Counted from the stretch's first letter, positions 36,321 through 45,839 are shown. The stretch: 64,000 nucleotides of DNA from Streptomyces peucetius (GCF_025854275.1 NZ_CP107567.1:3782001-3846000); one strand, 5' to 3'. Notes: a model not told the origin generated them from the letters alone. Numbers and translations are program-made.

Positions 36321-37838
36321 TCACGGACGACGGAGCGCGTCGGCGGCGTCGGAGCCGCCCGCCAGCTCGGTCTCCAGAAGCTGCTTGCCGAGCAGCTCGG
36401 GGTCGGGCAGCTCCATCGGGTACTCGCCGTCGAAGCAGGCGCGGCACAGGTTCGGCTTGGCGATGGTGGTCGCCTCGATCATGCCGTCGATGGAGATGTA
36501 CGCCAGGGAGTCGGCGCCGAGCGAGGTGCCGATCTCGTCGATCGTCATGCCGTTGGCGATGAGCTCGGCACGGGTCGCGAAGTCGATGCCGAAGAAGCAG
36601 GGCCACTTCACCGGCGGGGAGGAGATCCGGATGTGGACCTCGGCGGCGCCGGCCTCGCGGAGCATCTTGACCAGGGCCCGCTGGGTGTTGCCGCGGACGA
36701 TCGAGTCGTCCACGACGACCAGCCGCTTGCCCCGGATGACTTCCTTGAGCGGGTTCAGCTTGAGGCGGATGCCCAGCTGACGGATGGTCTGGGACGGCTG
36801 GATGAAGGTGCGGCCGACGTAGGCGTTCTTCACCAGGCCGGAGCCGTACGGGATGCCACTGGCCTCTGCGTAGCCGATGGCCGCGGGCGTGCCCGACTCC
36901 GGCGTCGCTATGACCAGGTCGGCGTCGGCCGGGGCTTCCTTGGCCAGCTTGCGGCCCATCTCCACACGGGAGAGGTAGACGTTCCGGCCGGCGATGTCGG
37001 TGTCGGGGCGGGCCAGGTAGACGTACTCGAAGACACAGCCCTTGGGCTTCGCTTCTGCGAATCGCGAACTGCGGAGGCCGTTCTCGTCGATCGCGATGAG
37101 CTCACCGAGCTCGATCTCGCGGACGAAGCTGGCGCCGCAGATGTCGAGCGCGGCGGTCTCGGACGCGACGACCCAGCCGCGCTCCAGACGGCCGAGGACC
37201 AGCGGGCGGATGCCCTGCGGGTCACGGGCCGCGTAGAGAGTGCCCTCGTCCATGAAGACGAGCGAGAAGGCGCCCCGCACGTCGGGAAGGACCTTGGCGG
37301 CCGCCTCCTCGACGGTCAGCGGCTTGCCGTCGTCGTCGACCTGGCCGGCGAGCAGCGCGGTGATCAGATCAGTGTCGTTGGTCGCGGCGACCTGGGTGGC
37401 CCGGCCGTCCTCCTTGGGGAGATCGGCGACCATCTCGGCGAGCTGCGCCGTGTTGACCAGGTTTCCGTTGTGGCCGAGCGCGATGGAGCCGTGGGCGGTG
37501 GCCCGGAAGGTCGGCTGCGCGTTCTCCCACACCGAGGCGCCCGTGGTCGAGTAGCGGGCGTGACCGACCGCGATGTGACCCTTGAGGGAACCGAGGGAGG
37601 TTTCGTCGAAGACCTGGGAGACCAGGCCCATGTCCTTGAAGACGAGGATCTGGGAGCCGTTGCTCACCGCGATTCCCGCGGATTCCTGGCCTCGATGTTG
37701 GAGGGCGTAGAGCCCGAAGTAAGTGAGCTTCGCGACCTCTTCCCCCGGAGCCCAGACACCGAAGACGCCGCAAGCGTCCTGGGGGCCCTTCTCACCGGGG
37801 AGCAGGTCGTGGTTGAGTCGTCCGTCACCACGTGGCAC
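36321..37838 (-). CDS. purF: Amidophosphoribosyltransferase
   Basis: The product is 505 residues and catalyses the first committed step (PRPP + Gln to phosphoribosylamine). The N-terminal propeptide of 22 residues ends before Cys23 in QDACGVFGVW; removing it would expose the Ntn nucleophile. FGLYALQHRGQESAGIA and HNGNLVNT are in the glutaminase domain. The PRPP loop is LVVVDDSIVRGNTQRALVKM. Cys in GCVFEY, WPCFFGID and NLCRACFDGE match the Fe-S-ligand positions of the B. subtilis-type enzyme. The GTG at 37838 is the likely start. Confidence 0.96.
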   Translation of the reverse strand: MPRGDGRLNHDLLPGEKGPQDACGVFGVWAPGEEVAKLTYFGLYALQHRGQESAGIAVSNGSQILVFKDMGLVSQVFDETSLGSLKGHIAVGHARYSTTGASVWENAQPTFRATAHGSIALGHNGNLVNTAQLAEMVADLPKEDGRATQVAATNDTDLITALLAGQVDDDGKPLTVEEAAAKVLPDVRGAFSLVFMDEGTLYAARDPQGIRPLVLGRLERGWVVASETAALDICGASFVREIELGELIAIDENGLRSSRFAEAKPKGCVFEYVYLARPDTDIAGRNVYLSRVEMGRKLAKEAPADADLVIATPESGTPAAIGYAEASGIPYGSGLVKNAYVGRTFIQPSQTIRQLGIRLKLNPLKEVIRGKRLVVVDDSIVRGNTQRALVKMLREAGAAEVHIRISSPPVKWPCFFGIDFATRAELIANGMTIDEIGTSLGADSLAYISIDGMIEATTIAKPNLCRACFDGEYPMELPDPELLGKQLLETELAGGSDAADALRRP

Positions 37839-38155
37839 GCCACCGAGTGTAGGCGAGATCGACCACTGGTCCGAATTGGGGACGCCGCCCGGCCCGCTCC
37901 GCGGGGCCTCACGGAGCGGGCGGAAGCCCGAATTCCGTTGTGCGCGGCGAGGCGCGCGACCTCCTCGGACGCCCGGAAATCCGTCCACCGGCCCGTCCAC
38001 GATCCAAGACGACGGCCCGTTTCCCGCGCGGGCCAGGGGTTCAGTGCCCCCCGGCCCGTCGCATCGGCGTGATCACGCTGCGTCGTACCGCCCCGACTCC
38101 GGCCGGAGAGCGGCCCGGGGGGAGAGCCGGCGCGGGAGTGTGCTAGTTCACACCG
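37839..38155. other. Intergenic, no gene seen
   Basis: The 317 bases between purF and the META lipoprotein hold no convincing gene. They presumably include the purF promoter and the 3' end of the lipoprotein transcript. No clear hairpin or operator was assigned. Confidence 0.4.
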
Positions 38156-38974
38156 TCACTTCTCGCCGGGGAGGTCCGTGGCAAGGGCGGCGAAGCCTTC
38201 GCCGTCCGGGCCGGTGAGCGTCAGGGAGCGGTGGTTCAGCTCGTACGCCACCGTCCCTTCGAAAACCTTGACCATCTTGCGCTCGAGGTCCATCTCGGGG
38301 CCCTCGCACAGCTTCTTCGTGGCGGCCAGGCGGCCGAAGGTGATCGAGTCCTCGGAGACCTCCGCGGTGCTGGTGAAGCGGTTGCAGCCGAGACTGCCGG
38401 CCACGGAACCGTCCTTGCCGAAGGTCAGATACGCCTTGTCCTCGGCGCCGGCGGGCAGCGATGCCGCCGTGTCGCCGGAGACCAGGCTGTTCACCGTCCA
38501 CCTGGTGCCGACCAGCGGTGCGGGCGGCTCCGACGTGAGGGTGATGGAGTCGCCCTTCTGCGTCGTGAGGGTCAGCCTGCCGTCGGTCAGGTCGGCCCTG
38601 AGCCGGCCGGTGAGGGCGGCGCGCAGCATGTCCTCGAAGTTCTGGACCTTCTCCTCGCAGGCCATCTCGGTCATCTCGGCGGGCTGCACGATGATCGTGT
38701 CGCCCTCGACCTTCACATCGGCGCCGAAGTGGTTGCACCCGTAGTTGCCCTGGGCCCTGCCCTCGTCGGTGATCTCGACATGCGCGTCGGCCGGGGCCGC
38801 GGTCCTTCTGCCGTCGACGGTGACGCTGTCGACCGACCAGTGGACACCCGTCACGGGTACGTCCGGCTGCACGGTACCGCCGCCGGAGCCCGGTCCGGAA
38901 CCGGACTCCGCGCCGCAGGCGGCGAGCGCGACGACGGCCAGTGCGGTGACTGAGATGCTCAGCTTGGTGCGCAT
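38156..38974 (-). CDS. META/HslJ-domain lipoprotein
   Basis: The product is 272 residues. The signal peptide is MRTKLSISVTALAVVALAAC with lipobox LAAC. Two META-type domains follow. The first has VHWSVDSVTVDG, GNYGCNHFGADVKVEGDTII and MTEMACEE; the second has TRWTVNSLVSGD, GSLGCNRFTSTAEVSEDSI and TKKLCEGPEMDLER. Each domain contains the conserved xGCNxF turn and a downstream Cys. HslJ-like proteins are envelope proteins linked to stress; the role here is inferred. The duplicated domain is common in actinomycetes. Confidence 0.82.
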   Translation of the reverse strand: MRTKLSISVTALAVVALAACGAESGSGPGSGGGTVQPDVPVTGVHWSVDSVTVDGRRTAAPADAHVEITDEGRAQGNYGCNHFGADVKVEGDTIIVQPAEMTEMACEEKVQNFEDMLRAALTGRLRADLTDGRLTLTTQKGDSITLTSEPPAPLVGTRWTVNSLVSGDTAASLPAGAEDKAYLTFGKDGSVAGSLGCNRFTSTAEVSEDSITFGRLAATKKLCEGPEMDLERKMVKVFEGTVAYELNHRSLTLTGPDGEGFAALATDLPGEK

Positions 38975-39078
38975 ACCGGTGGGACGGAGCGACCTCCGCG
39001 CCGGTTCCGCCACCTCACCCGTACGGCTCAGCCGGGCTCCCTGCGGCTTCCCGGAGACCGCGGAGCCGGGCTGCGGTC

Positions 39079-39870
39079 TCAGCCGAGGATCGGCAGCAGC
39101 GCCCCGAGGTCGGCGCGCTCCCCGCTCGCGCTGGCCTTCGCCGCGTCCAGCGCGTCCCGCCACGCCGTACGGCCGGTGGCCAGCCGGATCCAGGTCAGCG
39201 GATCGGTCTCGACGACGTTGGGCGGGGTGCCCCGGGTGTGCCGGGGGCCTTCGACGCACTGCACGACGGCGAACGGCGGGACCCGCACCTCGGTCGACGC
39301 CCCCGGCGCCTTGACCGCCAGAGCGTCGGCGAGCAGCCGGGTGCACGCGGCCAGCGCCCGTCGGTCGTAAGGGACGCCCAGCCCGGTCGCGTCGTTCAGG
39401 TCGTCGGTGTGGACGATCAGCTCGACGGTACGGGTGACCATGAAGTCCCCGAGCCGCATGCCGCCGAAGCGCATCGGTACGAGTCGCTCCGCGGCCGCCG
39501 CCGCCAGCAGCTCCCCGAGGCCCGCGGCCGTACGGTCGAACAGCTCGACGACCGAGCCGCCGTCGGCGAACACCCGGGTGTCCTCGTCCACCTGCCCGGC
39601 CGCCGTGACCGTCGCGAAGGGCCAGTCGAGCAGCGCCAGGTCCTGCCGGCCCGGCTCCGGCAGCCGCAGATACCGCGTGACGAGCCCGGAGACCATCGCG
39701 ATGTGTGCGGCGAGCTCCCGCACGCTCCAGTCACCGAGCCGCGTCGGCAGCGCGAGCTGCTCCTCGGTGAGGGTGCCCACCGCCTGCCGCACCTGCCCGA
39801 ACTGGGCGAGGACGGCGGCACGCGTGGTGTCGAAATCGTAGGCGCGAAGGCGCTTGCTGGCCGGTGGCAT
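39079..39870 (-). CDS. Maleylpyruvate isomerase/mycothiol-type DinB-like protein
   Basis: The product is 263 residues. The N-terminal DinB-like four-helix segment has LGDWSVRELAAHIAMVSGLV (metal ligand His) and MVTRTVELIVHTDDLNDATG (HxxD). The C-terminal sterol-carrier-like segment is PPNVVETDPLTWIRLATGRT. This fits the mycothiol-dependent maleylpyruvate isomerase superfamily. The actual substrate is unknown. It lies nine bases downstream of the M23 peptidase gene on the same strand, so the two are probably co-transcribed. Confidence 0.75.
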   Translation of the reverse strand: MPPASKRLRAYDFDTTRAAVLAQFGQVRQAVGTLTEEQLALPTRLGDWSVRELAAHIAMVSGLVTRYLRLPEPGRQDLALLDWPFATVTAAGQVDEDTRVFADGGSVVELFDRTAAGLGELLAAAAAERLVPMRFGGMRLGDFMVTRTVELIVHTDDLNDATGLGVPYDRRALAACTRLLADALAVKAPGASTEVRVPPFAVVQCVEGPRHTRGTPPNVVETDPLTWIRLATGRTAWRDALDAAKASASGERADLGALLPILG

Positions 39871-39879
39871 GAGCCGACC

Positions 39880-40719
39880 CTACGGGGTGCCCATGCCGTG
39901 GGACACGGGGTTCTCGACGACGAACGCCTCGCCGTTCGCCGGGACTCCGACTCCGCGCCAGCGGAACGGGATCCCGACCGCGGTGTCGGCGTCGGGGCCG
40001 TCCATCAGCTGGAAGTGGAGGTGGGGTTCGGTGGAGTTGCCCGAGTTCCCGCACCGGGCGATCTGCCGGCCCGCCCGCACCCGGTCACCGGGGCGGACGG
40101 TCACCGAGCCCAGCTGGAGGTGGGCGTACGCGGCGAACACACCGTTGCCGAGGTCGAGGACGACATGATTGCCAAGGATCTTGCGCACCCCGCCGATGTC
40201 CCGCAGCGACCCCTCGACGAGCATCAGATAGAGCACCGCGGGCAGGGAGTTGCGGCTGAGATGGTCGCGCTGGCGGTTCTCCGTGTGGACGACCGTGGCG
40301 TCCGCGACGGCGAACAGCGGCTCTCCGAAAGTGGGGAAGTCCTTGTTGCGGCGCACCATCGGCCACAGCGCCCGGAAGCCCGGCCGGCCGCCTTCCGCCG
40401 GCTCGGCCAGGACGTCGATGGCGTACGTCTGGCCGTAGCCGTGCGTGCCGTGGCTCGGTGTCCGGTCGGCGGGGCTGTTCAGCGCCGCCCAGCGACCGCG
40501 TACGGGGGGCTCGGTCTCGACCGGCTCACGCGGGTCCTGGCGCTGCACGCGCCGGGCGCGGGCCGAGGCGCCCAGGACTATCGCCACCGCGACCAGCGCG
40601 GGGAGCCAGATCCAGAGCATCGGGAACGGCAGACCGACAAAGACCTTGATGGCGACGAGCGCGAAGAACGCCATCCAGCTCAGCCGGTAGACGATCCTGA
40701 ACAGTTTGCCGACGGTCAT
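39880..40719 (-). CDS. Membrane-anchored M23 (LytM-like) peptidase
   Basis: The product is 279 residues. Two N-terminal hydrophobic segments (LSWMAFFALVAIKVFVGLPF; LWIWLPALVAVAIVLGA) are followed by a LytM domain. The zinc/catalytic motifs are THGYGQTYAIDV (H and D), AAYAHLQLGSV (HxH-like site reduced to H) and GNSGNSTEPHLHFQLMDG (HLH). It probably cleaves peptidoglycan cross-links or acts as an activator of cell-wall enzymes. The ATG at 40719 (MTVGKLFRIVYRLSW) is preferred over an upstream in-frame start at 40752. Confidence 0.8.
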   Translation of the reverse strand: MTVGKLFRIVYRLSWMAFFALVAIKVFVGLPFPMLWIWLPALVAVAIVLGASARARRVQRQDPREPVETEPPVRGRWAALNSPADRTPSHGTHGYGQTYAIDVLAEPAEGGRPGFRALWPMVRRNKDFPTFGEPLFAVADATVVHTENRQRDHLSRNSLPAVLYLMLVEGSLRDIGGVRKILGNHVVLDLGNGVFAAYAHLQLGSVTVRPGDRVRAGRQIARCGNSGNSTEPHLHFQLMDGPDADTAVGIPFRWRGVGVPANGEAFVVENPVSHGMGTP

Positions 40720-40742
40720 GTTTCTCTGTCCCCCTTGTCGTG

Positions 40743-41258
40743 TCACGGGCACGCGGCGGTCAGCACCACGAGCAGCGGGACCACACGGGCCCCGGGCACC
40801 TCGTAGCGACCGCGGCCTGTGGTGTGGAGCCAGCCCGCACCGGTCAGCTGGCGCAGATGGTGGTAGATCTGGCCGGTCGTGCCGAGCCCTTCGAGCTCGG
40901 CCAGTTCGGCGGCGGTGCGGCGGCCGCCGAGGATCTCGCGCAGCAGCCGCAGCCGGACGGCGTTGCCGAGGGCGGCCAGTGACTCAGCGGTCTGCGACCG
41001 GTCGCCGGCGTCCTCGCCGAGGACGTCGGCGGTGAGCACGCCGTACTGCCACTCGTACCGCTCTTGGGTGGGCAGGCGTACGGCTCCGGTGAAGAGCACG
41101 CCGCCGTCCGCTGCGGCCTCGCCCGCCTGGGCGAGTTGCTGCTTCAGGCCTTCCAGTGCCCAGAAATCGCCCTCTGCGGGCGCTGCGACGGTGGGCGCGG
41201 CGCCTTCGAGCGCCGCCATCCGCCGCTCCAACTCGGCGACCCGCTTCTCCAGATCCAT
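40743..41258 (-). CDS. ArsR/winged-helix transcriptional regulator
   Basis: The product is 171 residues. It begins with a short coiled coil (MDLEKRVAELERRMAALEGA) that may aid dimerisation. The winged helix is at about 90-150 (SLAALGNAVRLRLLREILGG, TAAELAELEGLGTTGQIYHH, LRQLTGAGWL). No metal-binding Cys cluster is seen, so the effector is unknown. A perfect 30-base palindrome overlaps its promoter and ends two bases before the ATG, implying autoregulation and a leaderless transcript. It lies just upstream of the M23 gene, on the same strand. Confidence 0.82.
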   Translation of the reverse strand: MDLEKRVAELERRMAALEGAAPTVAAPAEGDFWALEGLKQQLAQAGEAAADGGVLFTGAVRLPTQERYEWQYGVLTADVLGEDAGDRSQTAESLAALGNAVRLRLLREILGGRRTAAELAELEGLGTTGQIYHHLRQLTGAGWLHTTGRGRYEVPGARVVPLLVVLTAACP

Positions 41259-41260
41259 GC

Positions 41261-41293
41261 CACGAGATTACGTAATTACGTAATCTCGTGCAA
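41261..41293 (-). promoter_or_regulatory. Promoter with perfect 30-bp palindromic operator for the ArsR-like regulator
   Basis: CACGAGATTACGTAA and its exact reverse complement occupy 41261-41290. On the minus strand TTGCAC (41288-41293) and TAATCT (41265-41270) are separated by exactly 17 bases, giving a good -35/-10 pair. The palindrome covers the spacer, the -10 and the start site. The predicted start falls on or beside the A of the ATG at 41258. Confidence 0.7.
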
Positions 41294-41305
41294 GCCTCCA
41301 TGGAA

Positions 41306-41340
41306 GAACCCCCGCACCGGGCGGACCGGAGCGGGGGTTC
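41306..41340 (-). terminator. Terminator after purL
   Basis: GAACCCCCGC pairs with GCGGGGGTTC around a 15-base loop, 31 bases after the purL stop on the minus strand. Confidence 0.65.
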
Positions 41341-41371
41341 CTTGAAGCGGGTCGAGGCGGGGTGAGGCAGG

Positions 41372-43621
41372 TCAGACGAGCAGACCCGGGATGGTCTCCT
41401 CGTGGGCGGTGCGCAGCTCGGTCAGCGGGATGCTGAACTCGCCCTGCACCTCCACCGCGTCACCGTCGACGACGCCGATGCGGGTCGCGGGCAGGCCGCG
41501 TGCGCCGCACATGTCGGTGAAGCGGAGCTCCTCGCTGCGCGGGACGGCGACGACCGCGCGGCCGGCCGATTCGCTGAGCAGGAACGTGAAGGCGTCGAGG
41601 CCGTCGGGGACGACCAGGCGGGCGCCGTTGCCGCCGCGCAGGCAGGACTCGACGACGGCCTGGACCAGTCCGCCGTCGGACAGGTCGTGGGCGGCGTCGA
41701 TCATGCCGTCGCGGGAGGCCGAGATGAGGATCTCGCCCAGCAGCTTCTCCCGGTCGAGGTCGACCTTCGGCGGCATGCCGCCGAGGTGGTCGTGGATCAC
41801 CTGGGACCAGGCCGAGCCGCCGAACTCCTCACGGGTGTCGCCCAGGAGATAGAGCAGCTGGCCTTCCTCGGCGAACGCGATCGGGGTCCGGCGGTTCACG
41901 TCGTCGATCACTCCGAGCACGGCCACGACCGGTGTCGGGTGGATCGCGCTCTCGCCCGTCTGGTTGTAGAGCGAGACGTTGCCGCCGGTGACCGGCGTGC
42001 CCAGCTGCAGGCAGCCGTCCGCCAGACCACGGGTGGCCTCGGCGAACTGCCACATGACATCCGGGTCCTCCGGCGAGCCGAAGTTCAGGCAGTCGGAGAT
42101 CGCCAGCGGCCTCGCACCGGAAGCGGCGACGTTGCGGTACGCCTCCGCCAGCGCGAGCTGCGCACCGGTGTACGGGTCGAGCTTCGCGTACCGGCCGTTG
42201 CCGTCGGTCGCCATGGCCACGCCCAGGTTCGACTCCTCGTCGATCCGGACCATGCCCGCGTCCTCGGGCTGGGCAAGCACGGTGTTGCCCTGTACGAACC
42301 GGTCGTACTGGTCCGTGATCCACGCCTTGGAGGCCTGGTTCGGAGAGGCGACCAGCCTGAGGATCTGCTCGCGCAGCTCCTGCGCGTTCGCCGGACGGGC
42401 CAGCTTGTTCGCGTCGTCGGCCTGCAACGCGTCCTGCCACGACGGCCGGGCGTACGGACGGTGGTACGTCGGGCCCTCGTGGGCGACGGTGCCGGGCGGC
42501 ACGTCCACGATCTGCTCGCCGTGCCAGAAGATCTCCAGCCGCTCGCCCTCGGTCACCTCACCGATGACGGTGGCGATGACGTCCCACTTCTCGCAGATCT
42601 CCATGAAGCGGTCGACGTGGTGCGGCTCGACGATCGCGCACATGCGCTCCTGCGACTCGCTCATGAGGATCTCCTCGGGCGAGAGCGTCGCATCGCGCAG
42701 CGGCACGGTGTCCAGCTCGACCCGCATACCGCCGGAGCCGGCGGACGCCAGCTCGGAGGTGGCACAGGACAGACCGGCGCCGCCGAGGTCCTGGATGCCC
42801 GCGACGAGCTTCTCCTTGAAGATCTCAAGGGTGCACTCGATCAGGAGCTTCTCCTGGAACGGGTCACCGACCTGCACGGCGGGCCGCTTGGTGGGCTTCG
42901 TGTCGTCGAAGGTCTCGGACGCGAGGACCGAGACGCCGCCGATGCCGTCGCCGCCGGTCCGGGCGCCGTAGAGGATGACCTTGTTGCCGGGGCCCGACGC
43001 CTTGGCGAGGTGGATGTCCTCGTGCTTCATCACACCGATGCAGCCGGCGTTGACCAGCGGGTTGCCCTGGTAGCAGGCGTCGAAGACGACCTCGCCACCG
43101 ATGTTCGGCAGACCCAGGCAGTTGCCGTAGCCGCCGATGCCGGCCACCACACCCGGCAGGACACGCCTGGTGTCGGGGTGGTCGGCGGCACCGAAGCGCA
43201 GCGGGTCGACCACGGCGACCGGGCGGGCGCCCATCGCGAGAATGTCGCGGACGATGCCGCCGACGCCGGTGGCCGCACCCTGGTAGGGCTCGATGTACGA
43301 GGGGTGGTTGTGCGACTCGACCTTGAAGGTGACCGCGTAACCCTGGCCGACGTCGACGACACCCGCGTTCTCACCGATGCCGACGAGCATGGCGTCGTTT
43401 GCGGGGGTCTTCTCACCGAACTGCTTCAGATGGACCTTGCTGCTCTTGTACGAGCAGTGCTCGGACCACATGACGCTGTACATCGCGAGCTCCGCGCCGG
43501 TCGGACGCCGGCCCAGGATCTCGCGGATACGCGCGTACTCGTCCTCCTTGAGGCCGAGCTCCTTCCAGGGCTGCTCGGCGTCCGGGGTCTCGCCCGCGTG
43601 CTTGACGGTGTCGAGAGTCAT
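41372..43621 (-). CDS. purL: Phosphoribosylformylglycinamidine synthase subunit PurL
   Basis: The product is 749 residues, the length of the small (three-subunit system) PurL. It makes FGAM from FGAR using ammonia delivered by PurQ via PurS. Motifs include [79 protein letters not shown] and NVSLYNQTG. The ATG overlaps the purQ stop by ATGA. It is the last gene of the purSQL operon and is followed by a terminator. Confidence 0.97.
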   Translation of the reverse strand: MTLDTVKHAGETPDAEQPWKELGLKEDEYARIREILGRRPTGAELAMYSVMWSEHCSYKSSKVHLKQFGEKTPANDAMLVGIGENAGVVDVGQGYAVTFKVESHNHPSYIEPYQGAATGVGGIVRDILAMGARPVAVVDPLRFGAADHPDTRRVLPGVVAGIGGYGNCLGLPNIGGEVVFDACYQGNPLVNAGCIGVMKHEDIHLAKASGPGNKVILYGARTGGDGIGGVSVLASETFDDTKPTKRPAVQVGDPFQEKLLIECTLEIFKEKLVAGIQDLGGAGLSCATSELASAGSGGMRVELDTVPLRDATLSPEEILMSESQERMCAIVEPHHVDRFMEICEKWDVIATVIGEVTEGERLEIFWHGEQIVDVPPGTVAHEGPTYHRPYARPSWQDALQADDANKLARPANAQELREQILRLVASPNQASKAWITDQYDRFVQGNTVLAQPEDAGMVRIDEESNLGVAMATDGNGRYAKLDPYTGAQLALAEAYRNVAASGARPLAISDCLNFGSPEDPDVMWQFAEATRGLADGCLQLGTPVTGGNVSLYNQTGESAIHPTPVVAVLGVIDDVNRRTPIAFAEEGQLLYLLGDTREEFGGSAWSQVIHDHLGGMPPKVDLDREKLLGEILISASRDGMIDAAHDLSDGGLVQAVVESCLRGGNGARLVVPDGLDAFTFLLSESAGRAVVAVPRSEELRFTDMCGARGLPATRIGVVDGDAVEVQGEFSIPLTELRTAHEETIPGLLV

Positions 43622-44298
43622 GCTGCAATCAGCCTCTTCAGGATCGAGGTGAAGAATCCGAGCCCGTCGGTACGGCCGGTACCGATCAGGGGCTCCACGG
43701 CGTGCTCGGGGTGCGGCATCAGGCCGACCACGTTGCCCGCGGCGTTGGTGATGCCGGCGATGTCGCGCAGCGAACCGTTCGGGTTGCCGTCGAGGTAGCG
43801 GAACGCGACCCGGCCCTCCGCCTCGAGCTCGTCCAGCACCCGCTCGTCGGCGACGTACCGGCCGTCGATGTTCTTCAGCGGTACCGAGATCTCCTGGCCC
43901 GCCTCGTAGTCGGCCGTCCAGGCGGTGTCCGCGTTCTCCACCCGCAGCTTCTGGTCACGGCAGATGAAGTGCAGATGGTTGTTGCGCAGCATCGCGCCCG
44001 GCAGCAGATGCGACTCGGTGAGGATCTGGAAACCGTTGCAGATGCCCAGGACCGGCATACCGGCCCTCGCCTGCTCGACGATCGTGTCCATCACCGGCGA
44101 GAACCGGGAGATCGCCCCGGCACGCAGATAGTCGCCGTACGAGAAGCCTCCGGCGAGCACGACCGCGTCGACCTGCTTCAGGTCCTTGTCGCGGTGCCAC
44201 AGCGGAACCGGCTCGGCGCCGGCGAGTCGCGCGGCGCGCAGCGCGTCACGGTCGTCCAGTGTTCCGGGGAAGGTGACGACTCCGATACGAGAGGTCAC
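43618..44298 (-). CDS. purQ: Phosphoribosylformylglycinamidine synthase glutaminase subunit PurQ
   Basis: The product is 226 residues. It is a class I glutamine amidotransferase with nucleophile Cys in [16 protein letters not shown] and the His/Glu pair in [13 protein letters not shown]. The oxyanion segment is [20 protein letters not shown]. It supplies ammonia to PurL. The ATGA overlaps with purS and purL at both ends show tight translational coupling. Confidence 0.97.
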   Translation of the reverse strand: MTSRIGVVTFPGTLDDRDALRAARLAGAEPVPLWHRDKDLKQVDAVVLAGGFSYGDYLRAGAISRFSPVMDTIVEQARAGMPVLGICNGFQILTESHLLPGAMLRNNHLHFICRDQKLRVENADTAWTADYEAGQEISVPLKNIDGRYVADERVLDELEAEGRVAFRYLDGNPNGSLRDIAGITNAAGNVVGLMPHPEHAVEPLIGTGRTDGLGFFTSILKRLIAA

Positions 44299-44540
44299 GA
44301 CTCCACCTTCACGACGAAGTCCTCGATGACGGTGTTGGCGAGGAACGTTTCAGCCATCTCATGGATGCGGGCGAGCGCGGCGTCGTCGACGGGTCCGTCC
44401 ACCTCCAGTTCGAAGCGCTTTCCCTGACGGACGTCCGCGATCCCGGCGAATCCCAGGCGAGGCAGTGCACGCTGCACCGCCTGTCCCTGGGGGTCGAGGA
44501 TCTCGGGCTTGAGCATGACGTCGACTACGACGCGAGCCAC
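44295..44540 (-). CDS. purS: Phosphoribosylformylglycinamidine synthase subunit PurS
   Basis: The product is 81 residues, beginning [20 protein letters not shown] with [15 protein letters not shown] following. This small ferredoxin-like protein bridges PurL and PurQ. The GTG at 44540 is chosen because GGGAG lies five bases upstream; the GTG at 44546 would overlap that site. It is the first gene of the purSQL operon. Upstream is a low-G+C spacer shared with the divergent lsr2. Confidence 0.94.
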   Translation of the reverse strand: MARVVVDVMLKPEILDPQGQAVQRALPRLGFAGIADVRQGKRFELEVDGPVDDAALARIHEMAETFLANTVIEDFVVKVES

Positions 44541-44831
44541 GGGCACTCCCGGTGGTGTGTTGCGAGGGCGGTTCCCTCAGCGTACCCGGCTCGAAAATCT
44601 ACGCGGGTAGATATACGGACGGCACACAAGAAAAACGACAGAAAGAATCCCGGCCTCCAATGCGAAGGACACGCGGAGGTAATTGCCAGGGCTTCACAAT
44701 GCGCCACCGACCGCTGTACAAAGGAATGCAGAGGAAAGCAGCATTGCTCCTCGACGGCCGAATAGCCGGTATCACCGCACGTCAGAACCTGCTCCGTAAC
44801 CGGTGATACCGCAGGGAAAGGACCGATATCC
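44541..44831. promoter_or_regulatory. A/T-rich divergent promoter region of purS and lsr2
   Basis: This 291-base spacer is visibly richer in A/T than its neighbours (runs such as acaagaaaaacgacagaaag). It has no convincing gene, though an 84-codon + strand frame of atypical composition is open. A 10-base inverted repeat GGTATCACCG (44768-44777) / CGGTGATACC (44801-44810) sits shortly before the lsr2 start. Lsr2 prefers A/T-rich DNA, so self-binding here is plausible. Confidence 0.5.
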
Positions 44832-45170
44832 GTGGCTCAGCGAGTGGTGGTCACGCTCTCCGACGACATCGACGGCGGAGAAGCGGCGGAAACGGTCGAG
44901 TTCGGCCTCGACGGTAAGTCGTACGAGATCGACCTCAATCCCTCCAATGCAAAGAAACTGCGCAAGGCACTGGCGCCGTACATGGCGGCCGGCCGGAGGC
45001 GGGCGACCGGCGGCAAGCGCGACAGGTCCCGCACCGTCACCTACCGCCACACCGCGGTTGAGCCCGCGCCGGCGGCGGTCCGGGCATGGGCACAGTCCAA
45101 CAAGATGGACGTCCCGGCCCGCGGGCGCATCCCCAAGCACGTCTACGAGGCGTTCCGCGAGGCGAGTTGA
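44832..45170 (+). CDS. lsr2: Lsr2-type nucleoid-associated protein
   Basis: The product is 112 residues. The N-terminal oligomerisation domain starts VAQRVVVTLSDDIDGGEAAE and contains YEIDLNPSNAKKLRKALAPY. The linker is basic. The C-terminal DNA-binding domain is AVRAWAQSNKMDVPARGRIP, KHVYEAFREAS; the minor-groove hook normally RGR is present as ARGRIP. Lsr2 silences A/T-rich and horizontally acquired genes, including biosynthetic clusters, in Streptomyces. The start is GTG at 44832. Confidence 0.94.
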   Translation: MAQRVVVTLSDDIDGGEAAETVEFGLDGKSYEIDLNPSNAKKLRKALAPYMAAGRRRATGGKRDRSRTVTYRHTAVEPAPAAVRAWAQSNKMDVPARGRIPKHVYEAFREAS

Positions 45171-45280
45171 GCCGCACCCGGCCACGCCCGGGCCGAACGG
45201 AGTTGCACTGCACCCCTGGTGATCGGCTAGAGTCTGGAGCACGCCGAGGGGCAAGCCGAAAGGCCCGCCTCGAGCAGCGT

Positions 45281-45352
45281 GCGGGTGTAGTTCAGTAGTA
45301 GAACATCCCCCTTCCAGGGGGAAGGCGCAGTGTGCAATTCCTGTCACCCGCT
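45281..45352 (+). tRNA. tRNA-Gly (anticodon TCC)
   Basis: The acceptor GCGGGTG pairs with CACCCGC. The anticodon stem-loop is TCCCC-CTTCCAG-GGGGA and the T arm GTGCAATTCCTGTCAC. CCA is not encoded. Confidence 0.93.
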
Positions 45353-45432
45353 CTGCATCGCTTTACCGTCCACCACTGTGGATCAGGTACAGTGATGAAC
45401 GCACCGCCCAGTGAGAGCTGAGCGGGAGCAAT

Positions 45433-45505
45433 GCGGACGTGGCTCAGTTGGTAGAGCATCACCTTGCCAAGGTGAGGGTCGCGAGTTCGAATCTCGTCGT
45501 CCGCT
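45433..45505 (+). tRNA. tRNA-Gly (anticodon GCC), copy 1
   Basis: The acceptor GCGGACG pairs with CGTCCGC. The anticodon stem-loop is TCACC-TTGCCAA-GGTGA and the T arm GCGAGTTCGAATCTCGT. It is identical to the copy at 46279-46351. Confidence 0.95.
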
Positions 45506-45512
45506 CAGCATC

Positions 45513-45543
45513 GAAGGCCCTGGTCGATATGACCAGGGCCTTC
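45513..45543 (+). terminator. Terminator after tRNA-Gly(GCC) copy 1
   Basis: A 13-base stem GAAGGCCCTGGTC with a GATAT loop, eight bases after the tRNA. Confidence 0.7.
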
Positions 45544-45636
45544 GTCGTTCCCCAGGGCCGCCGCCCCCTGATATTCGTCATGACCGGCGATGACAGGACG
45601 CACCTCCCATCCCCTTCGCCGGCGGAAGCCGTGGGC

Positions 45637-45760
45637 ATGACCGACGACGACTGTGTGATCGAGACGGAGGGCGTGCGACGCGCGTGCCTACGCCAGCGGC
45701 ATCGAAGCCGTGACCCGTATCACCTTCCGGGCCGCGCGCGGTGACATCTTCGCTGACGGC
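45637..45760 (+). pseudogene. Remnant of an ABC-transporter ATPase N-terminus
   Basis: MTDDDCVIETEGVRRA is followed, after a +1/-1 shift, by AYASGIEAVTRITFRAARGD and IFA. This reads as the start of a drug-type ABC ATPase (first strand VIETxGLRR, then AVRGVTFxVxxGEIFA). Walker A and everything after are missing. It lies between two identical tRNA-Gly genes. Confidence 0.5.
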
Positions 45761-45839
45761 TTCGCCCGCCTGCGCACCGACGCCGACACCGACACCGACA
45801 CCGACGACTGTGCGACCGCTGCTCGGCGACGAACTCCGG

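Noticed and set aside
44552..44806. An 84-codon plus-strand gene upstream of lsr2
   Set aside because: Its composition is unlike coding DNA of this genome, it contains the inverted repeat of the lsr2 leader, and it has no ribosome binding site.
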